Under the pieces are notes generated by a model that made no database searches, was not told the origin of the DNA, and worked only from the letters and a program-made list of their open reading frames with translations. A DNA stretch of 64,000 nucleotides from Flavobacterium foetidum (GTDB lineage: Bacteria; Bacteroidota; Bacteroidia; Flavobacteriales; Flavobacteriaceae): positions 98,520-162,519 of the forward strand of contig NZ_SJTF01000014.1 in NCBI RefSeq assembly GCF_004634245.1, read 5' to 3'. Of the stretch, positions 42,206 through 50,940 are shown one piece after another (the first letter of the stretch is position 1; each line of letters opens with the position of its first letter). The position numbers and the translations under genes were made by a program.

Positions 42206-43100
42206 AGTTGGTTTTCTGGTTTCATACGATTTTAAATATTTATACAAATCAATTCCGTTAGTATATGATGCTTCAGATTTGATTGTTCTTGCTGTAGATA
42301 AAGACCGTCTAACATGGAGTGGCAATTCTTTATTTATTGACCCAGCCTTTTTTGATTGGGTTAGAGAGTTTGATGTTTTGAATAAAATCATAATCTACGA
42401 AGACTCTTTTTACATTGCCGAAAATACTCCCTCTGAAAATGATACCAGAGAACGTAACTTACTCGCAAGGGCAATGGGAGCAGGTGGATGGCACATTCAG
42501 ATAGACAGCGACGAATATTTTAATGATTTTTGTGGTTTTATCTCTTTTTTAAAAGACAATAAACACTATCTAAATAATCCCGAAAAAAATCCCGTAGAAA
42601 TTCATGTACAATGGATTACTTTGTTCAAAAAAGTCGAAGGGGGTTTTCTGTATATAAAAGATTCTCTTGACGCAATTGAAGTTGCAACAAATTATCCAAA
42701 ATACAAATATATGAGAGCCACAAGGCACTCTAAAAAAATAATAACAAAATTTATTTTGCTACACCAATCCTGGGCAAGAGATGATGAAGAAATCTACACC
42801 AAAATAACCAATTGGTCACATCGGGACGATTCTGATAACGAGGCTTTCTATGAATTCTGGAAAAGTATAAGTCTAGACAATTATAAACAGTTTACCAACT
42901 TTCATGAAAATGACCCGACAAAGTGGAAGTCTCTAGATTTTATTCCTGAAAATGAAATTGATTCTCTTAAAATTAATATCAGTAATTATCAATTATTTAA
43001 GCTCAAAATCAAAAAATATCTAGTTCAGTTTATGCGAGAAAAACTTCCTGTTTCTATTCAGGAAAAAATTAAAAATCTTTTTAAAAAGTTATCCAGATGA
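42198..43100 (+). CDS. GT2-like glycosyltransferase
   Basis: A 300-residue protein. The N-terminus (IKVGFLVSYDFKYLYKSIPLVYDASDLIVLAVDKDRLTWSG) resembles a GT-A nucleotide-binding fold, ERNLLARAMGAGGWHIQIDSDEYF contains the DXD metal site. No full family match is recognised, so the substrate is unknown. It overlaps the flippase by 8 bases and the polymerase by 4, giving a tightly coupled three-gene set. Confidence 0.72.
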   Translation: MIKVGFLVSYDFKYLYKSIPLVYDASDLIVLAVDKDRLTWSGNSLFIDPAFFDWVREFDVLNKIIIYEDSFYIAENTPSENDTRERNLLARAMGAGGWHIQIDSDEYFNDFCGFISFLKDNKHYLNNPEKNPVEIHVQWITLFKKVEGGFLYIKDSLDAIEVATNYPKYKYMRATRHSKKIITKFILLHQSWARDDEEIYTKITNWSHRDDSDNEAFYEFWKSISLDNYKQFTNFHENDPTKWKSLDFIPENEIDSLKINISNYQLFKLKIKKYLVQFMREKLPVSIQEKIKNLFKKLSR

Positions 43101-44329
43101 TTGATAAAAAGTTAAATAGAATAATTGTTTACCTACTTTATCTTCTGGCATTTACCTCAGCTTTATACATGTTTGAAGCAGTTCAGTCGATAATTATGAT
43201 TGCGGTCAGCTTATTTTTATTGCTTCACTGTAGGAACGACAGAAAAAAACTGTTTTCAATTAAAACAATACCATTTTTGTTATCGTTTGTCGTCTTAATG
43301 CTTTTCAATCTTTTTTATTTCGATTCAAAAAGTCTTCAGAATATTGCTAACAGTCTTTTGTTATTTATAGTCCCTTTATTCAGTATTTGTCTATACCAAT
43401 CTGATTTTTTCAAAAAACATAAAGAAAAAATAATTCTGATATATTGTATTTGTATCAGTCTCATTAGTATTTACATAATAGTATATTACATTAATGATAT
43501 TCCAAATCATCGATTTAACTGGTATTATGCGCGTTTTAATTTAGAAAATACAATTCATATTCACGGAACTTATATCAGTTTGTGGACAGGAGTTGCAATT
43601 CTTTTTATTTTTGATTTGCTAGCCAAAAATCAAGAAAAGACCTTTAAATTCAAGGCAATTTTAATTTTCGTATCTCTAGTATTGCTAACTAGCTTAATCA
43701 TCATAAACGCAAGAATGTCACTTTATGCGGTTTTGTTCTTGATTAGTTTAAATAGTTATTTTTACTTCTACAAAAAAAGACAAGTAAACTTAAAACTGAT
43801 TATTATTCCACTTATTTTGCTGTTTTCTGGCGTGATTTTTTTATCACAGCGTTATCAGGATGATATTCAGTTTTTAAACAAAAATACTATCGCAAATTCT
43901 TCTCGTTATACCATTTGCTATTGTTCGTTGAAAGTTATTAAAGATTCTCATTTTTTAGGAACTAACAATGGATCAATTCAATCAAAACTAAATTCTTGTT
44001 ATAATGGGTATGGATTTGAGGATTTGTCTAAAGATAATTTAAACTCTCACAATCAATATCTTGATTATTTTATGAAAGGCGGATTTCTCCTGTTTTTGGC
44101 TTTTAGTGCATCTTTATTTATTAAACTTAAAACGGCATTAAAAGACAAAAACTATCTTTATTTTTCTATTACGTTGTTATTTTCTTTTGCTTTTTTGACA
44201 GAAAATGTACTTGTACGACAATACGGAATTTACATTTTTATTTTTTGTGATATCCTGTTTTTAGGTTCTATTCTTACTTATAAAAGCCATGGTACAGATA
44301 AAATAGAAAAAAGCCAGAGTGGGAATTAA
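43097..44329 (+). CDS. O-antigen polymerase/ligase-like protein (Wzy type, first)
   Basis: A 410-residue membrane protein with about 10-11 helices and a large periplasmic loop near residues 245-330 containing LGTNNGSIQSKLNSCYNGYGFEDLSKDNLNSHNQYLDYFMKGG; the LNSHNQYLDYFMKGG stretch is the conserved Wzy/WaaL loop. It should polymerise repeat units or ligate polysaccharide to lipid A. Its last 69 bases overlap the convergent second polymerase gene. Confidence 0.82.
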   Translation: MIDKKLNRIIVYLLYLLAFTSALYMFEAVQSIIMIAVSLFLLLHCRNDRKKLFSIKTIPFLLSFVVLMLFNLFYFDSKSLQNIANSLLLFIVPLFSICLYQSDFFKKHKEKIILIYCICISLISIYIIVYYINDIPNHRFNWYYARFNLENTIHIHGTYISLWTGVAILFIFDLLAKNQEKTFKFKAILIFVSLVLLTSLIIINARMSLYAVLFLISLNSYFYFYKKRQVNLKLIIIPLILLFSGVIFLSQRYQDDIQFLNKNTIANSSRYTICYCSLKVIKDSHFLGTNNGSIQSKLNSCYNGYGFEDLSKDNLNSHNQYLDYFMKGGFLLFLAFSASLFIKLKTALKDKNYLYFSITLLFSFAFLTENVLVRQYGIYIFIFCDILFLGSILTYKSHGTDKIEKSQSGN

Positions 44330-45451
44330 TAACATACAACCGTCACTTAAACAAACAAATAAATAAGTTAAAACTCCCAGCATATAAACTGAGTAGTTGT
44401 TTTTGGTTTGAAAAAAAATATAAACAGGAGCAAAAAAAGAAATGCAGAACAAAAACAGACCAACAATACCAAATTGCCTAAATATTGAAAGATAAACAAT
44501 TTCGTCAATGATTGTATATGGCTCGGTTCCGAATAAGGTTATATCGTTTATCTTTCGAATCTGCAAAATGCGACCACCAAAATTGGAATCAAAAATAAAC
44601 CCTTCTAAGGAGCCATATTGAAAATATCGTGTCATTAGCAAGGAACTGATCACGAAGAGAAAAAATGCACCAATTAAATAAACCTTTGCCAATTGTTGCA
44701 GTTTGTTTCGGTATACAATCAAAAAGTAAAATATTAATCCTATCCAAACTGTCCGAGATAAAGTTAAAATCAGTGCTACAATGACAATACACACCTTGAT
44801 TTTAGTTGTTGTTTTTTTATAGAAAACTGGAAACAACATTAAAGTGCATACTCCAAAAATATTTCCGTTGTTATAGGTTGATACTAGTTTAGTTACAGAA
44901 CCACGCTGGTTGAATTTAGACTTTAAGAGTTCTCCCAAATCGGCTGCATTTACAGTTATATATGGAATTTCTAAAAAGCGTCCTGTGAATTGTTTATAAC
45001 AAAATAAAAAAACACCATACAAAGAAATCAAAAAAACGGCATTTGCAATTAATTTCTCTATGTATTCACTATCAATTCTTTTTAGAAAATATCCTAAAAT
45101 GATGTAAAAAAAGAAAGGAAGGAATACAAAACTAATATAGAATGCAATAAAATTTCCTGTAGATCCCTTATAACCAAAAATTAATAAATGAATCGAAAAG
45201 TAAACAACAAATGGCAATGTGGCTAAAAAACACATATAATGCTTGCTATTGACCGGAAATTTGTATTTGTTTAAAATTATAATTAACGAAAGGAAAAACA
45301 GTATGCCTAAATATAAATAGCCCCAAGTAAACGGAATGCCTGCAATTTTAAAACCTCCTTTTGGTATAACTACTAATAACAAAACAGCCAAAAAAAATAA
45401 AATTTCTCTGAGCCTTTCATTATTTAATTTAAGTGTCATGATATTTTTCAT
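44261..45451 (-). CDS. O-antigen polymerase/ligase-like protein (Wzy type, second)
   Basis: A 396-residue membrane protein with about 10-11 helices (VLLLVVIPKGGFKIAGIPFTWGYLYLGILFF ... LCISFFAPVYIFFQ). It lacks clear conserved motifs but fits the Wzy/ligase topology, with a periplasmic loop around residues 265-325 (LEGFIFDSNFGGRILQIRKINDITLFGTEPYTIIDE). It is convergent with the first polymerase and followed upstream by a Wzz-like gene on the same strand. Function inferred from topology and context. Confidence 0.72.
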   Translation of the reverse strand: MKNIMTLKLNNERLREILFFLAVLLLVVIPKGGFKIAGIPFTWGYLYLGILFFLSLIIILNKYKFPVNSKHYMCFLATLPFVVYFSIHLLIFGYKGSTGNFIAFYISFVFLPFFFYIILGYFLKRIDSEYIEKLIANAVFLISLYGVFLFCYKQFTGRFLEIPYITVNAADLGELLKSKFNQRGSVTKLVSTYNNGNIFGVCTLMLFPVFYKKTTTKIKVCIVIVALILTLSRTVWIGLIFYFLIVYRNKLQQLAKVYLIGAFFLFVISSLLMTRYFQYGSLEGFIFDSNFGGRILQIRKINDITLFGTEPYTIIDEIVYLSIFRQFGIVGLFLFCISFFAPVYIFFQTKNNYSVYMLGVLTYLFVCLSDGCMLLIPTLAFFYFICTMAFISKNRT

Positions 45452-45481
45452 CTCAGAATAATCATCTGAATTACAGTTTTT

Positions 45482-46462
45482 TTAAGACTGTAGTGCTTTT
45501 TGCTTGTTATAAAACCTTTTTAAAAACACCAAGAAAATAAAAGAAAATAGCAATAAAATTGGAAGTATATATTTCATTTTTCCTTTTAGCTTTTTAGTGT
45601 TTTCGATATTGGTGACAACAGAACTTTCTTTTATAATCTTATCAGACGTAATCTGTTCTATTTTTAAGGAACCGTTTTCTCTAATCAGGTTTTCCTTGGT
45701 TTTAAGAATGTCATTTAGCTGAACATTTTCATTATAATAAACCAATTTGTCATTTTTTACTGTTCCATAAGAATCTGAAACCGAAAACTTATTTAAGATA
45801 TTGTCAATCTGCAAAAGGATTTCTTCATTTGCTTTTATTTTTCTCCTAATATTTTCTAAAGATATCTTTTGAACCTTAGTATAATGAATACTTGAATTTA
45901 AGTATTTTAATAACAAATTTGCTGTATTTTCGTCCAAGGAAGGATTTTTTGCTGTAAAAGTTATTATATAAAAAGGATAATTTTTACTTGTTGTACTTTC
46001 TTTAATAAAAGACTTAAAATCTCCACTGGAAGTCATCAGTTTTAAGACCTCTAGATTTTGTTCATTATTGTTAACAAATTTAAAAACATCAACTATTGGT
46101 TCTATTGTAATATTTGAAATTTCAGTATTTTCAGATAGTCCAATTTTTTTGAAAAAAGATTGATCACCAGTTATAATCTTTGACTGAATAAAATCAATTT
46201 TAGAATACAAATAATCGACACTTCCAAAATTTGGCGTTACAATAATTTGATTATCGTATGTTTTTTGCGTTTTATCTAAAAACATACCAAGTCCAAAACC
46301 AACAACAATCAATGCTGTAACAACAATCCAATTTTTAATAAAAAACTGGATACCATTAAAGATAGACGCATTAATTCTCCCAAAAAAGTCACCAATCTTT
46401 TTTGAAATCAAAGTCAAATCAACTTCTTGGTCTTCTATATTTTGAGGCGTTTTTGCATTCAT
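45482..46462 (-). CDS. Wzz-like chain-length regulator
   Basis: A 326-residue inner-membrane protein with two membrane helices (about residues 45-65, NWIVVTALIVVGFGLGMF, and 294-312, YILPILLLFSFIFLVFL) flanking a periplasmic coiled-coil-rich domain. This is the Wzz/polysaccharide co-polymerase topology. It regulates polymer length in Wzy-dependent systems. It is immediately downstream (0-base gap) of the nucleosidase-like gene on the same strand. Confidence 0.75.
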   Translation of the reverse strand: MNAKTPQNIEDQEVDLTLISKKIGDFFGRINASIFNGIQFFIKNWIVVTALIVVGFGLGMFLDKTQKTYDNQIIVTPNFGSVDYLYSKIDFIQSKIITGDQSFFKKIGLSENTEISNITIEPIVDVFKFVNNNEQNLEVLKLMTSSGDFKSFIKESTTSKNYPFYIITFTAKNPSLDENTANLLLKYLNSSIHYTKVQKISLENIRRKIKANEEILLQIDNILNKFSVSDSYGTVKNDKLVYYNENVQLNDILKTKENLIRENGSLKIEQITSDKIIKESSVVTNIENTKKLKGKMKYILPILLLFSFIFLVFLKRFYNKQKALQS

Positions 46463-48151
46463 TTATACAGCTGCTTTTATATTGAAAATCTGCTCCAGAA
46501 TTTTAATCGTAATCAAATAAGTCGGTTTTACACCGGTGGTTCCTAATCCGCCCGAAGCTAGTGTGCTTCCGGTTTCAAGAGGATTATCAGAGGCATAATA
46601 GGCATAACGAACTTTGATATCATGCGGTACGCTTTTTCTAATTTTAGATGCCGACTGGATTGCTTTTTGGTAATAAGATCCTTCCATTTCTAGACCAATT
46701 ACGCCCCAAGTCGATTCGTGGAAAAATTTCAGTAAATCTCTGTTTTGCAGCGAAGTCCCTAACACTGTTACCATAGCGCCTTCAAAAACAGCAATATCAT
46801 TTCCTTCAAACATGGCACCTGTTAATTCGTTTTCGAAGAAATAATTATCCGCAGTTCCTTCGTTTATATGTGCCGACGGAATCATGATGTCTCCTTTTCC
46901 ACCTTCTAGGATTCCGGCCTTCCCCATAATCGAAACTGATTTTACATTGAGCAAAGTTTCTTTTTTATAAGGTTTCAAAAGCTCGTCGATGGTTTCGTAT
47001 GCTTGTTCTCCAAAAGCATAATCCATAACAATGATCACAGGTTTTTCTTCATCGATATTGGCATACGGAAATGCCGTTTTTGACCAGTTAATTTTGGCTG
47101 TATCAAAAATCTGAACATCAATATTAGTTCCCGAACAATCTGGCAACGAAATCATTCCGTTTTTCATAGCCAGTTCTTCTACTATACTTCTGGTTTCTTT
47201 GGCGCTAGATTTGCTTAATTCTTCATAAATAAAGAAATCTGATTTGTCTTTGAATTTTGTTTTTAACAACGGCGTTGCAAAAATCGAATTCATCACACTG
47301 TGCATATTCGCACTAATAACGTGAATTGGTCTCTTTAAAAGATTATTTTCCTTTAAAACTTCCTTGATGTTGGTTGCCCAGATTTCACCATGAATATGAT
47401 GTCCTAATCTCTCTCTCAAGACCGGACTAAAGGTAATTGTGCGTTTATTATTTTCGATAACTTCTTCTATCGCTAATTTTCCGAGCCAGTAAATAACGTG
47501 CAGGAAACGATCGGGAGCATTTTCAGATCCAAAAGCATCATAGATGTCCAAAACTTCTTCAAAAGTTCGTGCCAAAATATTAGCAACATGCGAAATGGCC
47601 TTTTCTTTCTCAATCTGCGAAAGTTTTTTTGGTTGCATGATTGCTTGTTCCAATTTCTGCCAGTCTCTAGAAACTTCTCCACCGTCGTCTAATAAAACCC
47701 TGTTTTTTATTTTATGCGATTCTATAAAAATAAAAGTCAAATGTGTCAGGATATCGTAAATGTCAGAACGGCCGCGAGTGATTTCTACGTTCATCTGCTC
47801 TTCATCGATCCTATAGCAGTTTCTTCTTCTTTTGGGAGGAACAATCGGCTGAAAATGAGATTTAGAATAACCCTCGTCAGAAGTCAGATTAATAAAACGG
47901 CATTGCTCGATTCCGATCGGAAGACGTTCTATAACGTACAAAAGTCCGTTTAGTTCTACCTTTTCTTCGGCAATATTTCCATAAATTTCTGGTCTTAATG
48001 CTAATAATGATTCACGCAGGCTGTCACCAGAAACTCCCATTGGTTTATAAAATCCACGGTTGAATAAATGACGCATTGTAATGTACATTTTTTCGATAGC
48101 CGCAGACGATTCCTGTGCTCTTGATCTTGATATATGTTTGGTTTCTTTCAT
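46463..48151 (-). CDS. Conserved protein with nucleoside-phosphorylase-like C-terminal half (DUF6909-like)
   Basis: A 562-residue soluble protein. I recall it as the DUF6909 family, a low-confidence name. The C-terminal half shows phosphorylase/nucleosidase-like landmarks: VKSVSIMGKAGILEGGKGDIMIPSA, the GLEMEGSYYQKAI block (like the substrate-binding Met-Glu of MTA/SAH nucleosidases and AMP nucleosidase) and YASDNPL (like the catalytic Ser-Asp). The N-terminal half (helical, LTHLTFIFIESHKIKN ...) is unassigned. This layout resembles AMP nucleosidase (extra N-domain plus phosphorylase fold), but no function is shown. Its promoter carries a REP palindrome. Confidence 0.7.
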   Translation of the reverse strand: MKETKHISRSRAQESSAAIEKMYITMRHLFNRGFYKPMGVSGDSLRESLLALRPEIYGNIAEEKVELNGLLYVIERLPIGIEQCRFINLTSDEGYSKSHFQPIVPPKRRRNCYRIDEEQMNVEITRGRSDIYDILTHLTFIFIESHKIKNRVLLDDGGEVSRDWQKLEQAIMQPKKLSQIEKEKAISHVANILARTFEEVLDIYDAFGSENAPDRFLHVIYWLGKLAIEEVIENNKRTITFSPVLRERLGHHIHGEIWATNIKEVLKENNLLKRPIHVISANMHSVMNSIFATPLLKTKFKDKSDFFIYEELSKSSAKETRSIVEELAMKNGMISLPDCSGTNIDVQIFDTAKINWSKTAFPYANIDEEKPVIIVMDYAFGEQAYETIDELLKPYKKETLLNVKSVSIMGKAGILEGGKGDIMIPSAHINEGTADNYFFENELTGAMFEGNDIAVFEGAMVTVLGTSLQNRDLLKFFHESTWGVIGLEMEGSYYQKAIQSASKIRKSVPHDIKVRYAYYASDNPLETGSTLASGGLGTTGVKPTYLITIKILEQIFNIKAAV

Positions 48152-48171
48152 TCTATTTTATTTTATAAACT

Positions 48172-48179
48172 CAAATGTA
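48172..48179 (-). promoter_or_regulatory. -7 element for the nucleosidase-like gene
   Basis: Minus strand TACATTTG matches TANNTTTG, 21 bases before the start at 48151. A 20-bp REP palindrome occupies 48185-48204, where the spacer and -33 region would lie. Confidence 0.5.
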
Positions 48180-48184
48180 AGCAA

Positions 48185-48204
48185 ATACAAGGCATGCCTT
48201 GTAT
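48185..48204. repeat. REP-type palindrome next to the RAYT gene
   Basis: ATACAAGGCATGCCTTGTAT is a perfect 20-bp palindrome ending 24 bases before the RAYT stop codon. It shares the GGCATGCC core and a following TACGA with the palindrome inside the RAYT gene. Confidence 0.85.
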
Positions 48205-48227
48205 CTACGATGTTATTTTTTAAAAAA

Positions 48228-48836
48228 TCATTTTGATTTATCTTCTGTCTTAAATTTATCCTTTGACCAATTTTCAGGATTTGAAACAATGTAATCAGAA
48301 ATTCTTTGATAATCATTATTGTTTCTAATGATATTATCATAAAATAATTTCTGCCATTGATGTGGATACCCTAATCTGTTGGCATGTTTGGTTACCGCAG
48401 ATTTATAGGATCCAACAATTGACGAAATGGTATTTTTTCCAATGTTTTGAAAACGTTGTGAACCTGGATTCGATTCCGATGATATTTCCGTCGATTGTTG
48501 AGACAGGGCATGCCCTGTCTGTACGAAATCCATGCCCACGTCATTTGCGTTATCCAATTGTTTATCGATAATCAAAATTCCGTGAATATGATTTGGCATG
48601 ACCACAAAATCACCCAATTCAACGTTTTTATGGTGTGACGGAATTTGATACCACAATATATCAGCAATAATACCAACCTCCGACAAAACCATTTTATTAT
48701 TTTGAATTTCTCCAAAATAATGTTTTCTGTCTTGTGTACAAATTGTTATAAAATAGGCTCCGTTCCAACCATAATCCCACCATTGAGCTCTTATTGAAGA
48801 AACACGGTATTTATTTTGAAATTTTCCTTGATTCAT
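48228..48836 (-). CDS. REP-associated tyrosine transposase (RAYT)
   Basis: A 202-residue IS200-like Y1 transposase. It has the N-terminal WWDYGWNGAYFITICTQDRKHYFG, the HUH metal site MPNHIHGILII and the catalytic tyrosine in SSIVGSYKSAVTKHANRLG. RAYTs are single-copy domesticated relatives that act on REP palindromes. Around residues 107-114 an insertion encodes VQTGHALS, coming from a REP palindrome inside the gene (48501-48520). The frame is intact, so it may still be active. Confidence 0.9.
   Translation of the reverse strand: MNQGKFQNKYRVSSIRAQWWDYGWNGAYFITICTQDRKHYFGEIQNNKMVLSEVGIIADILWYQIPSHHKNVELGDFVVMPNHIHGILIIDKQLDNANDVGMDFVQTGHALSQQSTEISSESNPGSQRFQNIGKNTISSIVGSYKSAVTKHANRLGYPHQWQKLFYDNIIRNNNDYQRISDYIVSNPENWSKDKFKTEDKSK
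48501..48520. repeat. REP-type palindrome inside the RAYT gene
   Basis: AGACAGGGCATGCCCTGTCT, a perfect 20-bp palindrome with the same GGCATGCC core as the one at 48185-48204, lies in frame within the transposase gene and encodes QTGHALS on the minus strand. Confidence 0.88.
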
Positions 48837-48911
48837 TAATTTTTTATTTACTTCTTTTTTTATTTAATGTAGTAAATAACTTATTAATTTAGAAAATATT
48901 GTCTGAATGTG

Positions 48912-50396
48912 CTACTTCAAACTATCCGCAATCTTTCTATCATTCGACAATCTCGGAATCTTATTCTGTCCGCCCAATTTTCCCTGTGATTTCATATATT
49001 CCTGAAAACCGTTTTTAGATACTTTCGTGACAACCACTTTTCTTAAAACATTTCCGGTAATTAAATCATCATAGTAAATATTTTGTTTTCTCATCGAATT
49101 GTCCAACGCTTCCGCGAAAGCTTCGGTATTTTCTGGTTCGTTTTCGAATTCTACAAACCATTCGTGATACGGAAGTCCGCTAGAAGGCGTAATTTGTGGT
49201 GCAACTGTAAACTCATTGATTACGATATTGGTTCCTGCTGTAGCTTCTTTCATAGCATTTTCGACCTCGTTGGCAATTACATGTTCGCCAAATGCAGAAA
49301 TGTAATGTTTAATGCGGCCCGAAACGATGACGCGATACGGAGATAAAGAAGTAAACTGAATCGTATCGCCGATATTATAACGCCATAGCCCAGCATTTGT
49401 CGAAATAATCAGAACATAGTTTACGCCAATCTCCACTTCTCCAATGGTAAGCGCTTTTGGGTTTTCTGTAAAAAACTCATCTGCTTTGATGAACTCGTAG
49501 AAAATTCCAGAATTCAAAAGCAAAAGCATTCCCTTTTCTTTCTGTGAATCCTGATAAGCAAAAAAACCTTCAGAAGCAGGAAACAGCTCAATACTGTCTA
49601 CTTTTCTTCCGATCATATTTTCAAATTTAGCGCGATAAGGTTCGTAATTTACACCTCCATAAATAAACAGATTAAAGTTCTTGAATATTTCTCCAATCTT
49701 TTTTCCGCCGCTTTTTTGTTCCAAACGTTCAAAATACATCTGCACCCAAGACGGAATTCCAGAAATAACAGACATATCTTCTACAATGGTTTCGTCTACA
49801 ATAGCGTCTACTTTGGTTTCCCAGTCGTCAATACAATTCGTTTCCCATGAAGGCATTCTGTTTCTTTGTAGATATTTCGGAACAAAATGTGCTACAATTC
49901 CAGACAGTCTGCCGAATTTAATTCCGTACTTTTCAGTTAGAATAGGACTTCCTTGTAGGAAAATCATTTTTCCGTCAACAAATTTGCTGTTACCTGTTTC
50001 ATGAATATAATGTAGAATCGCATTTCTCGCAGCTTCTATGTGTGCGGGCATAGAGTCTTTGGTCAGCGGAATGTATTTTGCTCCCGAAGTCGTGCCCGAT
50101 GTTTTTGCAAAATAAATTGGCTTTCCTTTCCAGAGTATATCCTGCTCTCCTTTTACGACTTTTTCTATATAAGGTTTCAGGTCTTCGTAATCTCGAACGG
50201 GAACCTGTTTTTGAAAATCTTCAATTCTTTGTATGTTCTCAAAATGATGATTTTTGCCAAACTCTGTCTGCTTTGCATTTTTAATCAAATTATTAAAAAC
50301 TTTTTGCTGCGTCTCTACCGGTTTTTTTGCCCAGTTTTGAGTCTGACGATATATATTGCCGGCAAATATTTTGGCCGCTACAGATTTAATTGACAT
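48912..50396 (-). CDS. GH3 family acyl-acid-amido synthetase-like protein
   Basis: A 494-residue adenylating enzyme of the GH3 (auxin-responsive) family. AKTSGTTSGAKYIPLTKDS is the ATP/AMP-binding motif near residue 95, IYGGVNYEPYRAKFENMIG and ELFPASEGFFAYQDS follow, and LLILNSGIFYEFI (LLLLNSGIFYEFIKADEF) is the core beta strand; C-terminal YHEWFVEFE is typical. In plants GH3 enzymes conjugate hormones to amino acids; the bacterial substrate is unknown. It follows the small M23-like gene by 11 bases on the same strand. Confidence 0.9.
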   Translation of the reverse strand: MSIKSVAAKIFAGNIYRQTQNWAKKPVETQQKVFNNLIKNAKQTEFGKNHHFENIQRIEDFQKQVPVRDYEDLKPYIEKVVKGEQDILWKGKPIYFAKTSGTTSGAKYIPLTKDSMPAHIEAARNAILHYIHETGNSKFVDGKMIFLQGSPILTEKYGIKFGRLSGIVAHFVPKYLQRNRMPSWETNCIDDWETKVDAIVDETIVEDMSVISGIPSWVQMYFERLEQKSGGKKIGEIFKNFNLFIYGGVNYEPYRAKFENMIGRKVDSIELFPASEGFFAYQDSQKEKGMLLLLNSGIFYEFIKADEFFTENPKALTIGEVEIGVNYVLIISTNAGLWRYNIGDTIQFTSLSPYRVIVSGRIKHYISAFGEHVIANEVENAMKEATAGTNIVINEFTVAPQITPSSGLPYHEWFVEFENEPENTEAFAEALDNSMRKQNIYYDDLITGNVLRKVVVTKVSKNGFQEYMKSQGKLGGQNKIPRLSNDRKIADSLK

Positions 50397-50407
50397 TCTT
50401 TATGGTA

Positions 50408-50917
50408 TTATTTTTGGTCGGTCTTCTTTTTGTTTTTGGAATTTTCGTTTATTTCCTTCTCGGTTTTGGCTACTTCGTCACGAAGCTTAATTTCGGCATC
50501 GCTCGTTTTCATGTCAAGACCTGCGGGCACTTCTGTATTTTCTGCTAGAATAGAATCTTTATTAAATTTTGCATAATCCAGTTCACCCTTCAAAACTTTC
50601 TGGATTCCTTTTATGTAAGCTTCGTTTTGTCTCAAAGCTGTTTCCAGCGAATCTGATTTTATGGCTAATTTTGTCGCATTTCTTTTTAATTCGGTCGAAG
50701 AATATCCCGGAATAAATTCACGCAAAGGAGTAAAAGCAATTATAAAAGTGGTAACAGAAATCAGAAAAATTCCTCCGAGAGTAAAGGTCACAAAGACATT
50801 CATTAAATTGAGTTTGAACGAAAAAATCTCTTCAAATGTGTTTTCATTCAAAATTACCAGTCGGTTTTTTGTAAATAATTTTTTTCTGAAAGTGCCCTTT
50901 TTTTTCTTCTTCTTCAT
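50408..50917 (-). CDS. Membrane protein like the N-terminal part of M23 peptidases
   Basis: A 169-residue protein with a basic N-terminus (MKKKKKKGTFRKKL), one membrane helix (about 42-64, LMNVFVTFTLGGIFLISVTTFIIAFTPL), the ELREFIPGYSSTELKRNATKLAIKSDSLE coiled-coil region and a charged tail. This N-terminal arrangement resembles flavobacterial M23 metallopeptidases, but no M23 domain (HxxxD, HxH) follows here. The start ATG at 50915-50917 is chosen because a -7 box (50933-50940) overlaps the longer start. Confidence 0.72.
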   Translation of the reverse strand: MKKKKKKGTFRKKLFTKNRLVILNENTFEEIFSFKLNLMNVFVTFTLGGIFLISVTTFIIAFTPLREFIPGYSSTELKRNATKLAIKSDSLETALRQNEAYIKGIQKVLKGELDYAKFNKDSILAENTEVPAGLDMKTSDAEIKLRDEVAKTEKEINENSKNKKKTDQK

Positions 50918-50932
50918 AACATAGTATACGAG

Positions 50933-50940
50933 CAAATATA
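50933..50940 (-). promoter_or_regulatory. -7 element for the M23-like/GH3 operon
   Basis: Minus strand TATATTTG matches TANNTTTG, 16 bases before the ATG at 50917. Confidence 0.5.
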
